From Lachnospiraceae bacterium UBA4711 (lineage in GTDB: Bacteria; Bacillota; Clostridia; Lachnospirales; Lachnospiraceae), in the NCBI GenBank assembly GCA_002404515.1, contig DHJV01000148.1, positions 1-56,469 on the forward strand: DNA of 56,469 nucleotides, written 5' to 3'. This document shows, in pieces, positions 44,020-51,410 of this stretch. Below the pieces are notes generated by a model, which ran no database searches, had not been told where the DNA came from, and saw only the letters and a program-made list of their open reading frames with translations. Made by a program: the position numbers and the translations under genes. The stretch's first letter is position 1. Every line of letters begins with the position of its first letter.

Positions 44020-44673
44020 ATGATGCGGACAAGAGAAGAAGCATTAGCGTTTGCGTTGTCGTTCCCGGATGCATATCAGGATGCGCCGTTTCGCGATGAT
44101 AACTGGCAGCTGGTACGTGTGAAGGGCAGCAAGAAAGCGTTTTTGTGGACATATGAACGGAATGGATATATGAATCTGAATGTCAAGGTAGACCCGGAGT
44201 GGCGTGATTACTGGCGGGATGCGTTCGCGTCTGTCGTGCCGGGCTGGCATCAGAACCGGGAGCATTGGAATACGATTATCTTAGATGGAAGTGTGCCGGA
44301 GGATGCGGTGCGGGAAATGATTGCGGAGAGCTACCGGCTTGTCACTGACAGCCCGTCGAAGCGGATTTATGAGGCAGTGAAGAAAATTCCACGTGGAAAG
44401 GTAGCAACATACGGACAGGTTGCAGAGCTTGCCGGGGATAAGAAGATGGCGCGTGCAGTAGGAAATGCACTGCACAGGAACCCGGACCCCGAACATATTC
44501 CGTGTTATCGTGTGGTCAATGCGAAAGGGGAGCTTGCCGGAGCGTTCGCATTTGGCGGCGCAAATGTGCAGGCAGATCTGCTTGCAGCGGACGGAATTCC
44601 GGTCGTGGATAATAAGGTTGATCTTGCGAAGTATGGGATGAAATTGCCGGAAAATCAGAACGATGACATGTGA
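44020..44673 (+). CDS. YjbR/MmcQ domain fused to methylated-DNA cysteine methyltransferase
   Basis: The 217-residue protein joins a MmcQ/YjbR fold (about 1-115; ALAFALSFPDAYQDAPF, WTYERNGYMNLNVKVDPEW) to an MGMT (Ada/Ogt) domain (about 120-205). The helix-turn-helix is VPRGKVATYGQVAELAG-like (IPRGKVATYGQ), then RAVGNALHRNP and the active loop IPCYRVVNAKG. The Cys of PCYRVV is the methyl acceptor, so it should repair O6-methylguanine rather than be an ATL (Trp variant). The usual PCHRV His is Tyr. The start ATG is at 44020 with AGGAGG 12-13 bases upstream, rather far. A weak hairpin lies upstream at 43969-43995. Confidence 0.85.
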   Translation: MMRTREEALAFALSFPDAYQDAPFRDDNWQLVRVKGSKKAFLWTYERNGYMNLNVKVDPEWRDYWRDAFASVVPGWHQNREHWNTIILDGSVPEDAVREMIAESYRLVTDSPSKRIYEAVKKIPRGKVATYGQVAELAGDKKMARAVGNALHRNPDPEHIPCYRVVNAKGELAGAFAFGGANVQADLLAADGIPVVDNKVDLAKYGMKLPENQNDDM

Positions 44674-44703
44674 GAATCATTACGAATGAATATAGGAGGA
44701 CGT

Positions 44704-44722
44704 ATATGTGCGAAGCACATAT
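44704..44722 (+). other. Perfect GAA-loop hairpin
   Basis: ATATGTGC and GCACATAT form an 8-bp perfect stem around GAA. An outer GGACG/CGTCC pair (44697-44701 with 44731-44735) can enclose it. The loop style matches the hairpins at 10694-10950. No T-run follows. Confidence 0.5.
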
Positions 44723-44724
44723 TT

Positions 44725-44773
44725 AGGATGCGTCCGACGACCTGCCGCCGAACGGATGTGAGGGGGCAATACC
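44725..44773 (+). repeat. Dispersed repeat, intergenic copy
   Basis: The 35-base core 44739-44773 (GACCTGCCGCCGAACG, then GGATGTGAGG and GGGCAATACC) differs at 2 positions from 53196-53230. The 14 bases before it (44725-44738) agree less well. The repeat lies just upstream of the TAXI lipoprotein gene, ending 20 bases before its start. It may be an inactive or mobile small repeat. Confidence 0.7.
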
Positions 44774-44792
44774 GAGAAAGGAGTGGAACAGT

Positions 44793-45770
44793 TTGAAGAA
44801 AAAGATAAAGAAGATAGCAGCGGCGCTGCTGGCATTTACGATAGGATGTGTAAGCCTGACCGGCTGCAGCGCGCGGCAGGATACGATCCGGTTTGGCGCG
44901 GCAGGTGTCGGAGGCGGATATTATGCGTTTGCGACTGCATATACACAGCTTGCAAATGCGGAAGATTCGGATATGAATTTCGAGGTAAAATCGACGGCTG
45001 GTTCAATGGCGAACCTGCGGTTGTTGTCCGAGGGATATGTGGATGTGGCAATTGCGCAGGCAGATCTTGCGGCCGCCGCATATTATGGAACGGATGAAAA
45101 CGGGGAATCCTATCAGGGATACCGTGTCTTAGCGGGGCTTTATACCGAGGCATGCCAGATTGTTGTGCGCAAGGATTCAGGGATTAAAAGCTTAGATGAT
45201 CTGCAGGGGAAGACGGTAAGTGTCGGTGAATCAGAATCCGGAACCGAACGGAACGCATTGCAGATCCTGCAGGTGAGCGGACTTGCATCACCGATTACAG
45301 AGACCGTCAACCTGACCTATATTGAAGCAGCGGAGAAGTTAAAGAGTGGCGAGATCGATGCGATGTTTTATACAGGTGGTGTGCAGACAAATGTGATTGC
45401 GGAGCTTGCAGACAGCTGTGAGATCGCACTTGTTCCGGTCGATACGAAGACAGTGGATAAGCTGAAACTTGCATATTCATCCTACGAAGCCTGTGAGATT
45501 CCGGCAAATACTTACACCGGACAGACGGAGAAGGTAGCAACGGTCGGTGTCAAGGCACTGCTGCTTGCGAGTGAGAAGATGTCAGACAAGACCGCGGAAG
45601 AGCTTACAAAACAGTTTTTCACACATGCAACGGAGATTCAGTATGCAACTTCGTTAAAGGAGATCTTTGATGCAAATGCGGCTGTGGATGGCGTGCAGCT
45701 TCCATTTCATCCGGGGGCAAAAGCATATTATGCATCGCAGGGAATCACAGTGGATGCACAGGAAAACTAA
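44793..45770 (+). CDS. TAXI-family TRAP-type solute-binding lipoprotein
   Basis: The 325-residue protein starts at TTG behind AAAGGAG. It has a lipobox LTGC (about 22-25) and the TAXI fold: IRFGAAGVGGGYYAFATAYTQL, VKSTAGSMANLRLLSEG and VDVAIAQADLAAAAYYG in the N-lobe, and VSVGESESGTERNALQIL in the C-lobe. These proteins bind glutamate, aspartate or similar small acids. They normally deliver them to a fused DctQ-DctM-type TRAP permease. No such permease gene is nearby; instead gltS follows after 21 bases. Either another permease is used or it works with GltS. Confidence 0.9.
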   Translation: MKKKIKKIAAALLAFTIGCVSLTGCSARQDTIRFGAAGVGGGYYAFATAYTQLANAEDSDMNFEVKSTAGSMANLRLLSEGYVDVAIAQADLAAAAYYGTDENGESYQGYRVLAGLYTEACQIVVRKDSGIKSLDDLQGKTVSVGESESGTERNALQILQVSGLASPITETVNLTYIEAAEKLKSGEIDAMFYTGGVQTNVIAELADSCEIALVPVDTKTVDKLKLAYSSYEACEIPANTYTGQTEKVATVGVKALLLASEKMSDKTAEELTKQFFTHATEIQYATSLKEIFDANAAVDGVQLPFHPGAKAYYASQGITVDAQEN

Positions 45771-45791
45771 CAGATAGGAGAACCATTTTAC

Positions 45792-46979
45792 ATGGAAATA
45801 CAAATTGATATGTATCAGACATTGGCACTTTCGGTTGTGGTGCTGATGCTTGGACAGTTTTTGAAACAGAAAATAAATTTCTTGGAAAAGTTCTGTATTC
45901 CGGCTCCCGTGGTCGGTGGTTTGATCTTTTCGGTCCTTACCTGCATTTTATACAGTGCGGGCGTGGTAGAGTTTACATTTGATGATACGCTGCGGGAAGT
46001 GTGCATGGTGTTCTTCTTCACATCGGTTGGATTTCAGGCGAATCTGAAGGTGTTAAAGAGTGGCGGAAAGGCGCTTGCCATCTTCCTTGGATTGGTAATT
46101 GCCTTGATTTTCATGCAGAATTTACTGGCAGTCGGTGTGTCGCATCTGATCGGACTTGATTCTCTGGTCGGACTTTGTACCGGTTCGATTCCGATGGTCG
46201 GCGGACACGGAACGGCAGGTGCATTCGGACCCGTACTGGAGGACTTCAATGTAAAGGGTGCGACAACAATCTGTACGGCAGCAGCAACCTTCGGACTGGT
46301 GGCAGGAAGCCTGATTGGAGGACCAATCGGAAAACGTCTGATCGAGAAGAATCATTTGCTTGACACGATCGTGACAGAGGATGACAGCTTGTTGGTTGAG
46401 GATGAAAAGAAACATGAGCGCCACACGAATATGTATGCGGCGGCTGTATTCCAGTTGATTCTGGCAGTCGGACTCGGAACGATTATTTCTGAGCTTCTGA
46501 CAAAGACAGGACTTACATTCCCGATTTATATCGGAGCCATGATCGTCGCTGCAATCATACGAAATGTCGGTGAGTATTCCGGAAAATTCGACATCTATAT
46601 GGGTGAGATCAACAACCTTGGAGGTATCTGCTTGTCGCTCTTTCTCGGAATTGCGATGATTACATTGAAGCTGTGGCAGCTTGCGGAGCTTGCATTACCG
46701 CTTATGATCTTGCTTGGCGCGCAGCTGTTGCTTATATTCCTGTACACGTATTTCGTTGTATTCCGTGTGATGGGAAAGGACTACGATGCGGCAGTGCTTG
46801 CGGCTGGAACGTGTGGATTCGGTATGGGTGCGACACCGAATGCCATGGCGAACATGCAGGTGCTTTGTGACCGTTATGCGCCATCGGTGAAAGCATATCT
46901 GCTCGTCCCATTAATTGGAAGTTTGTTTGCAGACTTCATTAACAGTCTGGTGATTACGTTATTTATCAATATTATATAG
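45792..46979 (+). CDS. gltS: Sodium/glutamate symporter
   Basis: The 395-residue protein matches the GltS family: about ten to eleven membrane segments, KFCIPAPVVGGLIFSVL near the N-terminus, and two repeated pore loops. The first is GLCTGSIPMVGGHGTAGAFGPVLE (near 120-145) and the second is AGTCGFGMGATPNAMANM (near 336-353). It imports glutamate with sodium. It sits between a TAXI binding protein and an M20 amidohydrolase with short gaps (21 and 66 bases), so the three act as one transport and use cluster. Confidence 0.92.
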   Translation: MEIQIDMYQTLALSVVVLMLGQFLKQKINFLEKFCIPAPVVGGLIFSVLTCILYSAGVVEFTFDDTLREVCMVFFFTSVGFQANLKVLKSGGKALAIFLGLVIALIFMQNLLAVGVSHLIGLDSLVGLCTGSIPMVGGHGTAGAFGPVLEDFNVKGATTICTAAATFGLVAGSLIGGPIGKRLIEKNHLLDTIVTEDDSLLVEDEKKHERHTNMYAAAVFQLILAVGLGTIISELLTKTGLTFPIYIGAMIVAAIIRNVGEYSGKFDIYMGEINNLGGICLSLFLGIAMITLKLWQLAELALPLMILLGAQLLLIFLYTYFVVFRVMGKDYDAAVLAAGTCGFGMGATPNAMANMQVLCDRYAPSVKAYLLVPLIGSLFADFINSLVITLFINII

Positions 46980-47045
46980 TGCAGAGGGACGGATATTTGG
47001 AATGAATCATGATCTTGAAATGAAGATAAAGGTTGGAGGAATAGC

Positions 47046-48314
47046 ATGAAGGACAGGAAAGAGAAGAAGGAAAAAGCAAAATTTAATCTTGCGTTTGACA
47101 ATCTTGCGATTCCGGAAGTGCATATTCATGGACGGAGGGAAGCCAAGCACGAGGACGTGACAGATACAGATGATGAAGTGGTGACCTTTGACGATGTGGC
47201 AATCCCGGAGGTACATATACAGCGGAGAAAAGAAATGTATGAGCTTCTGGTGAAGCTTCGGAAAAAGCTGCACGAGATACCGGAAGTATCGATGCACGAA
47301 GAGAAGACGAAGCACACGTTGATCGAGTTTTTACACAAATATACAGCACTCACAGTTGTTGACCGGGACACGTGGTTCTATGTTGTACGGAAGGCTGACA
47401 AACCGGATGGGACACCGCCGATTGCATTCCGGGCGGATATGGATGCTGTGAGCGGGGCAGATGGTGTCGGACATTTCTGCGGGCATGACGGACATAGTAC
47501 GATTCTCTGTGGGGTGGCGCTTTATCTGTCAAAGCGAGAACAGCCGCTTACCAGAGATGTGTATCTGATTTTCCAGCCGGGTGAGGAAATTGGCGCGGGT
47601 GCGAAGATCTGTAAGGAATTACTTGCGGAAAAGCAGATCGGAGAGATATACGGATTGCATAACATTCCGGGCTATCCGAAGGATCAGGTATTGCTTCGCA
47701 AGGGAACTTTTGCGTGTGCATCAACGGGACTTTCGATTCATATGACCGGAACACCAAGCCATGCGGCATACCCGGAAGCAGGCAGAAATCCAGCCATTCC
47801 GATGGCGAAGCTTCTGCTTGAGATCGAACGGATCACGAAGGAAATGCAGGAGCGGGGCGATTTCGCGCGTATGACTGTGATCGGAGCAGACGTTGGCAGT
47901 GCGAATTATGGTGTGTCTGCGTTTGAAGGTACGCTGCGTCTTACGGTGCGTGCAGAGAAGGAAGATGCATTTGACGCATATGTGAATGAGATTAAATCTC
48001 TGGCTGCGACACTTGCAGAGGATGATGAGCTTACTATATCCATAGAGGAAATCGAGCGGTTCCCGGCAACGGAGAATCACGATGCAAATGTAGATAAGCT
48101 GCACGCGTGTGCAGAGAAATTGCAATTTCCTGTGACAGAGCTTGCAGAACCGATGCGCTGGTCGGAGGATTTTGGCTATTATCTGCAGGAAGTGCCGGGT
48201 GCATTTTTCGGCGTGGGTGATGGCGAGGAGCATGCACAGCTTCATACAGCGTGCTATGAGTTCCCGGATGAGATTATGAAAACTGCCGTTGCAATGTTTG
48301 CAGGGCTGATATAG
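47046..48314 (+). CDS. M20 amidohydrolase with repeated N-terminal motif
   Basis: The 422-residue protein has an M20/hippurate-hydrolase core (about 63-422). Metal ligands lie in FRADMDAVSGADG, FCGHDGHSTIL and FQPGEEIGAGAK. The dimer domain begins at GLSIHMTGTPSHAAYPEAG, and the C-terminal His appears near AQLHTACYEFPD. Before the core is an unusual 62-residue extension with two near-identical units, FDNLAIPEVHIHGRRE (17-32) and FDDVAIPEVHIQRRKE (48-63). They may be short docking motifs. It probably cleaves N-acyl amino acids or peptides to feed the glutamate importer cluster. Likely two Zn or Mn. Confidence 0.88.
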   Translation: MKDRKEKKEKAKFNLAFDNLAIPEVHIHGRREAKHEDVTDTDDEVVTFDDVAIPEVHIQRRKEMYELLVKLRKKLHEIPEVSMHEEKTKHTLIEFLHKYTALTVVDRDTWFYVVRKADKPDGTPPIAFRADMDAVSGADGVGHFCGHDGHSTILCGVALYLSKREQPLTRDVYLIFQPGEEIGAGAKICKELLAEKQIGEIYGLHNIPGYPKDQVLLRKGTFACASTGLSIHMTGTPSHAAYPEAGRNPAIPMAKLLLEIERITKEMQERGDFARMTVIGADVGSANYGVSAFEGTLRLTVRAEKEDAFDAYVNEIKSLAATLAEDDELTISIEEIERFPATENHDANVDKLHACAEKLQFPVTELAEPMRWSEDFGYYLQEVPGAFFGVGDGEEHAQLHTACYEFPDEIMKTAVAMFAGLI

Positions 48315-48331
48315 GAAAGAAGGATAAAACC

Positions 48332-48823
48332 ATGAATATCGAAGTAAGAGCATATACAGACAAGGACATCGAGGCAATGGTGACGATCTGGAATCAGGTT
48401 GTCGAGGATGGCGTGGCGTTTCCGCAGGAGGAATGTCTGACGCTGGAGTCGGGAACTGCATTTTTCGCGGAACAGACATATTGCGGAGTTGCAGAAGATA
48501 CGGACACAGGCAGAATCTACGGCATGTATATCCTGCATCCAAACAATGTAGGACGATGCGGACACATCTGCAATGCAAGCTATGCGGTTGACCGGGAATC
48601 CAGAGGATTACATATCGGCGAGAAGCTGGTGTCAGACTGTCTGGTGCAGGGCAAGGCACATGGCTACCGCGTCTTACAGTTCAATGCGGTTGTCGCAAGC
48701 AATGTACATGCACGGCATCTGTATGAGCGGCTTGGATTCAAACAGCTCGGTACGATACCGGGAGGATTCCGCATGATTGACGGAAGCTATGAGGATATCT
48801 GCCCATATTATCATGAGTTGTAA
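48332..48823 (+). CDS. GNAT N-acetyltransferase
   Basis: The 163-residue protein is a GNAT domain: IEVRAYTDKDIEAMVTIWNQVVEDGVAF, then YILHPNNVGRCGHICNASYAVDRESRGLHIGEKL holding the acetyl-CoA loop (RGLHIGEKL), and ARHLYERLGFKQLG. It starts 17 bases after the amidohydrolase stop with a GAAAGAAGGA site, so it is in the glutamate cluster. The acceptor is unknown; an amino acid or a small amine is likely, perhaps reversing the amidohydrolase reaction. Confidence 0.85.
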   Translation: MNIEVRAYTDKDIEAMVTIWNQVVEDGVAFPQEECLTLESGTAFFAEQTYCGVAEDTDTGRIYGMYILHPNNVGRCGHICNASYAVDRESRGLHIGEKLVSDCLVQGKAHGYRVLQFNAVVASNVHARHLYERLGFKQLGTIPGGFRMIDGSYEDICPYYHEL

Positions 48824-48975
48824 AATTGTTAAAAGTTTGTAAACTCGGTTGACGAACCGGGGGAAATGGGGTAGACTACAACCCGGATCGAGGAAGAACC
48901 ATGACGAAATATGGTTCGGTCAGATCCGGCAGTGACAAAGCTGCAATAAGAATAAAAAAATTTGGAGGTGAGACT

Positions 48976-49077
48976 ATGGACAGTTGCGATAGTACGAGTC
49001 GAGTGAAACGCGGTGGCGGACATATGGATATACGAACGCAGTTGGGACATAGTCTCATCTTATCTATGACGATATAA
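48976..49077 (+). CDS. Putative 33-codon leader peptide upstream of mgtE
   Basis: A 33-residue ORF (MDSCDSTSRVKRGGGHMD, then IRTQLGHSLILSMTI) has an excellent GGAGGTG site 5 bases before its ATG. Its start is inside a 10-bp inverted repeat whose partner is near its end (49048-49057). Its stop lies 26 bases before the terminator hairpin arm. This suits an attenuation-type leader peptide; the amino acid sequence itself is not recognised. Confidence 0.45.
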   Translation: MDSCDSTSRVKRGGGHMDIRTQLGHSLILSMTI

Positions 49078-49102
49078 CTGTGTTTAGTTTTCTGTTGTCT
49101 GA

Positions 49103-49130
49103 ACCACCGTACACAAACGGTGGTATTTTT
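49103..49130 (+). terminator. Attenuator/terminator before mgtE
   Basis: ACCACCGT and ACGGTGGT form a perfect 8-bp stem around ACACAA, followed by ATTTTTAT. It ends 29 bases before the mgtE ATG, so it is well placed to control read-through. Confidence 0.75.
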
Positions 49131-49158
49131 ATGCCCCGGAATAAGGAGGTAGAAGACA

Positions 49159-50376
49159 ATGAAGAAATGGATGAAAAGAAAGAATTACGCAGCACAGTCA
49201 AAGAAACATTTGCAGGATAAGAACCTGCAGGAGGCAGCAAAGGTACTCTCCTTGATGGAGGTTGACGATGCGGTCGATGTCTTGGACGAAGTCGATGATG
49301 CAACGAAAAAGCAGGTCGTTGACATGCTCCCGGAGGATGCTGGAAATGATATCCAGATGATCCTCTCGTACGAGGAAGACGAGATGGGTAGTCGTATGAC
49401 GACGAACTATATTGCAATCCGCAGGGGCATAGATATCAGACAGGCAATGCGCGAGCTTGTTTCGCAGGCAGGTGAAAATGATAATATCGGAACGGTCTAT
49501 GTATTAGATGAGGCAGATAAATATTACGGTGCGATTGACCTGAAGGATCTGATCGTAGCAAGAGAAAATGATGCGTTGGAATCCATCATCAATACGACAT
49601 ACCCATTTGTGACAGATCATGAGAAAATCGAAGATTGTATTGACGAACTGGTAGATTACGCAGAGGATTCAATTCCAGTTTTGTCTGACACGAAGGAATT
49701 GCTCGGTGTTATCACCGCACAGGATGTCGTGGAGGCTGTCGATGATGAGATGGGCGAGGATTATGCAAAGCTCGCTGGTTTGACGGACGAAGAGGATTTG
49801 AGAGAAACTACAAAGGAAAGCATGAAGAAACGATTGCCATGGCTGATCATATTATTGTTTCTCGGCATGGGTGTGTCTTCCGTTGTAGGAGCTTTTGAAG
49901 CGGTTGTCGCTGTACTGCCGATCGTAATGTGCTTTCAGTCATTGATTCTTGATATGGCAGGAAATGTTGGAACACAGTCGCTGGCGGTTACTATCCGGGT
50001 GCTGATGGACGAGAACCTGACTGGCAGGCAGAAGCTGCATCTCGTATGGAAAGAGATGAAAGTTGGTTTTGTAAATGGCTTATTGCTTGGTTCGCTTTCA
50101 TTTGTATTTATCGGAATTTACATTGCATGCTTCAAGCACAACGCATGGCTGCATGCATTCCTGATTTCCGGATGTGTTGGCGTATCACTGATGGTTGCAA
50201 TGGTGATCTCTAGTCTGGTCGGAACTTTGATTCCGATGTTCTTCCACAAGATCAAGATTGATCCGGCGGTTGCATCCGGCCCGCTGATCACGACAGTCAA
50301 TGATCTTGTAGCCGTAGTCACTTACTATGGCCTGGCATGGCTGTTCCTGATCCAGATGCTGCATATTGTTTCGTAG
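49159..50376 (+). CDS. mgtE: MgtE magnesium transporter
   Basis: The 405-residue protein has a short N-domain (MEVDDAVDVLDEVDDATKKQVVDML), two CBS domains (about 75-205; MTTNYIAIRRGIDIRQAMREL, SIPVLSDTKELLGVITAQDVVE) and five membrane segments (about 225-405). The pore is marked by AGNVGTQSLAVTIR and the ending by ASGPLITTVNDLVAVVTYYGLA. It is somewhat shorter than the usual about 450 residues, with the loss in the N-domain. It imports Mg2+ and is gated by Mg2+ binding to the N and CBS domains. The ATG follows AAGGAGG. Expression is probably controlled by the leader before it. Confidence 0.93.
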   Translation: MKKWMKRKNYAAQSKKHLQDKNLQEAAKVLSLMEVDDAVDVLDEVDDATKKQVVDMLPEDAGNDIQMILSYEEDEMGSRMTTNYIAIRRGIDIRQAMRELVSQAGENDNIGTVYVLDEADKYYGAIDLKDLIVARENDALESIINTTYPFVTDHEKIEDCIDELVDYAEDSIPVLSDTKELLGVITAQDVVEAVDDEMGEDYAKLAGLTDEEDLRETTKESMKKRLPWLIILLFLGMGVSSVVGAFEAVVAVLPIVMCFQSLILDMAGNVGTQSLAVTIRVLMDENLTGRQKLHLVWKEMKVGFVNGLLLGSLSFVFIGIYIACFKHNAWLHAFLISGCVGVSLMVAMVISSLVGTLIPMFFHKIKIDPAVASGPLITTVNDLVAVVTYYGLAWLFLIQMLHIVS

Positions 50377-50466
50377 GAACGATGTGAGAGAATAGAATAG
50401 GTTCGGGTGATTACGAGCTTTAATCACGAGACGTCAAATAAATGAAAAAAATAAAAAATGAATTGC

Positions 50467-50546
50467 TTGAAAAATATAAAATGCATGTTAGAATATAGTT
50501 CGGTTATGAATTGTTTAATTACGAACAATTCATAACCGAACTTTTT
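50467..50546 (+). promoter_or_regulatory. Promoter and 19-bp perfect palindrome before marR
   Basis: TTGAAA (50467-50472), a 16-base spacer and TAGAAT (50489-50494) form a promoter. From 50497, a 19-base arm pairs perfectly with its partner ending at 50541, around an 8-base loop, and runs into TTTTTCTTT. At the expected start point, this is either an autoregulatory MarR operator or an early terminator, and possibly both. The remainder of 50377-50665 shows no gene. Confidence 0.6.
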
Positions 50547-50665
50547 CTTTATAAAAATAAAATGAACGAATGATAGGAATATCATTTGAAAAATGAAATT
50601 TGTGGATATACAGATCCAGCATTCGTAAATTATGCAAACTGTATGGACAAAAAAGGAGGGAATTC

Positions 50666-51124
50666 ATGGATGATTGGAAACATGATCATCTGGGAAATCA
50701 GATCATCATATTATCAAACCAGGTAAAACACTATCTGCATCAGGCAGCGGAAGTGGAAGGCATCAGCGGTTCACAGAGCCGGATTCTGCATTACATTTCT
50801 GAATTCAGCAAGAAGACAGAAGTATATCAGAAGGATGTGGAGGAGTTCTTTTATCTGCGCCGGTCTACCGTCACACAGACATTGCAGACGATGGAGAAGA
50901 ACGGACTCATCAAACGATCCAGCGTAGCCAGAGATGCACGCCTGAAGAAACTGGAACTGACCGAAGCAGGACAGGCACTCGAAGAGAAAATCCATACACG
51001 CGTGATGCAGATGGAGCATCAATTGAGTGACTGCTTATCGGAGGCAGAAATCACACAGTTTTTATTGATTACAGATAAATTGGGAGAAGAAATGACCAAG
51101 CTGGGTGTTCCAGAAGTTAAGTAA
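50666..51124 (+). CDS. MarR-family transcriptional regulator
   Basis: The 152-residue protein has the MarR winged helix: ISGSQSRILHYISEF, VYQKDVEEFFYLRRSTVTQTLQTMEKNGLIKRSSVARDARLKKLELTEAGQAL, where DARLKKLELT is the wing. The start ATG is at 50666 after AAAGGAGGG; the longer frame upstream is not preferred. Members are repressors released by small molecules. The multidrug-type ABC exporter pair that follows (after 286 bases) is the likely target, and its own promoter palindrome suggests self-control. Confidence 0.9.
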   Translation: MDDWKHDHLGNQIIILSNQVKHYLHQAAEVEGISGSQSRILHYISEFSKKTEVYQKDVEEFFYLRRSTVTQTLQTMEKNGLIKRSSVARDARLKKLELTEAGQALEEKIHTRVMQMEHQLSDCLSEAEITQFLLITDKLGEEMTKLGVPEVK

Positions 51125-51160
51125 GCCAATAAATAACTAGAAGGTTACTTGGCTTGCTTT
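51121..51160 (+). terminator. Weak terminator after marR
   Basis: GTAAGCCAA (51121-51129) pairs with TTGGCTTGC (51149-51157), with one G-U pair, followed by TTT. The arm overlaps the marR stop. The T-tail is short, so read-through to the exporter is possible. Confidence 0.4.
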
Positions 51161-51198
51161 CATATGATATATTTGCAAAACGAGATAATGTGTAGATA

Positions 51199-51361
51199 GA
51201 GTTGTACACAAATAACATTTCATATGCAGACCATTGGAGCACATCAGCACTTAGCGAACAGACAGCAATTCGTAGAATTGATGCTCTGTGAGTTTAGTGT
51301 CTGCTATGTGCGGAAGTGAGCGAGAGCGCGTCTGCATAGAAATGTGTATTTTGTACAACTC
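51199..51361 (+). repeat. 163-bp imperfect inverted repeat before the ABC exporter
   Basis: GAGTTGTACA (51199-51208) is repeated inverted at 51352-51361. Inward, the two halves match again through CATTTC, TATGCAGAC, GCACAT and CAATTC to a GTA centre near 51275. The whole thus folds into one long hairpin with a few loops. Possible explanations are a MITE-like element or a structured leader RNA. No T-run follows. The 49 bases after it hold AGAAAGGAGA, the ribosome site of the exporter gene. Confidence 0.65.
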
Positions 51362-51410
51362 GGTATAGAAATTCACACGTTTTGCACAGGAGCATAAGAA
51401 AGGAGACAAC

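Larger units (their letters stand above)
48854..49130 (+). promoter_or_regulatory. Structured mgtE leader, candidate Mg-responsive attenuator
   Basis: The 335-base gap before mgtE is full of pairings. CCGGG (48856-48860) can pair with CCCGG (48881-48885), but the same bases 48882-48888 pair with GATCCGG (48922-48928). That second stem encloses GAACCAT/ATGGTTC (48895-48901 with 48910-48916). TGAGACTATG (48969-48978), which holds the start codon of a short ORF, pairs perfectly with CATAGTCTCA (49048-49057). A terminator sits just before mgtE. I looked for the M-box (ykoK) consensus and did not find it. The leader is inferred to sense Mg or translation. Confidence 0.55.

Noticed and set aside
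44739..44773. Functional ribosome-site control element for the TAXI gene
   Set aside because: The gene has its own AAAGGAG site after the repeat, and the same repeat occurs inside a coding region, so a dedicated control role is not supported.
47721..48659. Minus-strand ORF of 312 residues
   Set aside because: Antisense to the conserved amidohydrolase and GNAT genes; no family resemblance and Cys/His/Arg-rich composition typical of shadows.
48905..48935. tRNA-like T-arm near GGTTCGGTCAGATCC
   Set aside because: No cloverleaf can be drawn around it; it belongs to the mgtE leader stems.
48838..48945. M-box, yybP-ykoY or c-di-AMP (ydaO) riboswitch
   Set aside because: GGGGGAA and GGGGTAGA stretches look slightly like ydaO, but the conserved GCUAACCUCG-type core is absent; the M-box GUUAGGUGAGGCUCC core is absent too. 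Only an Rfam search could settle it.
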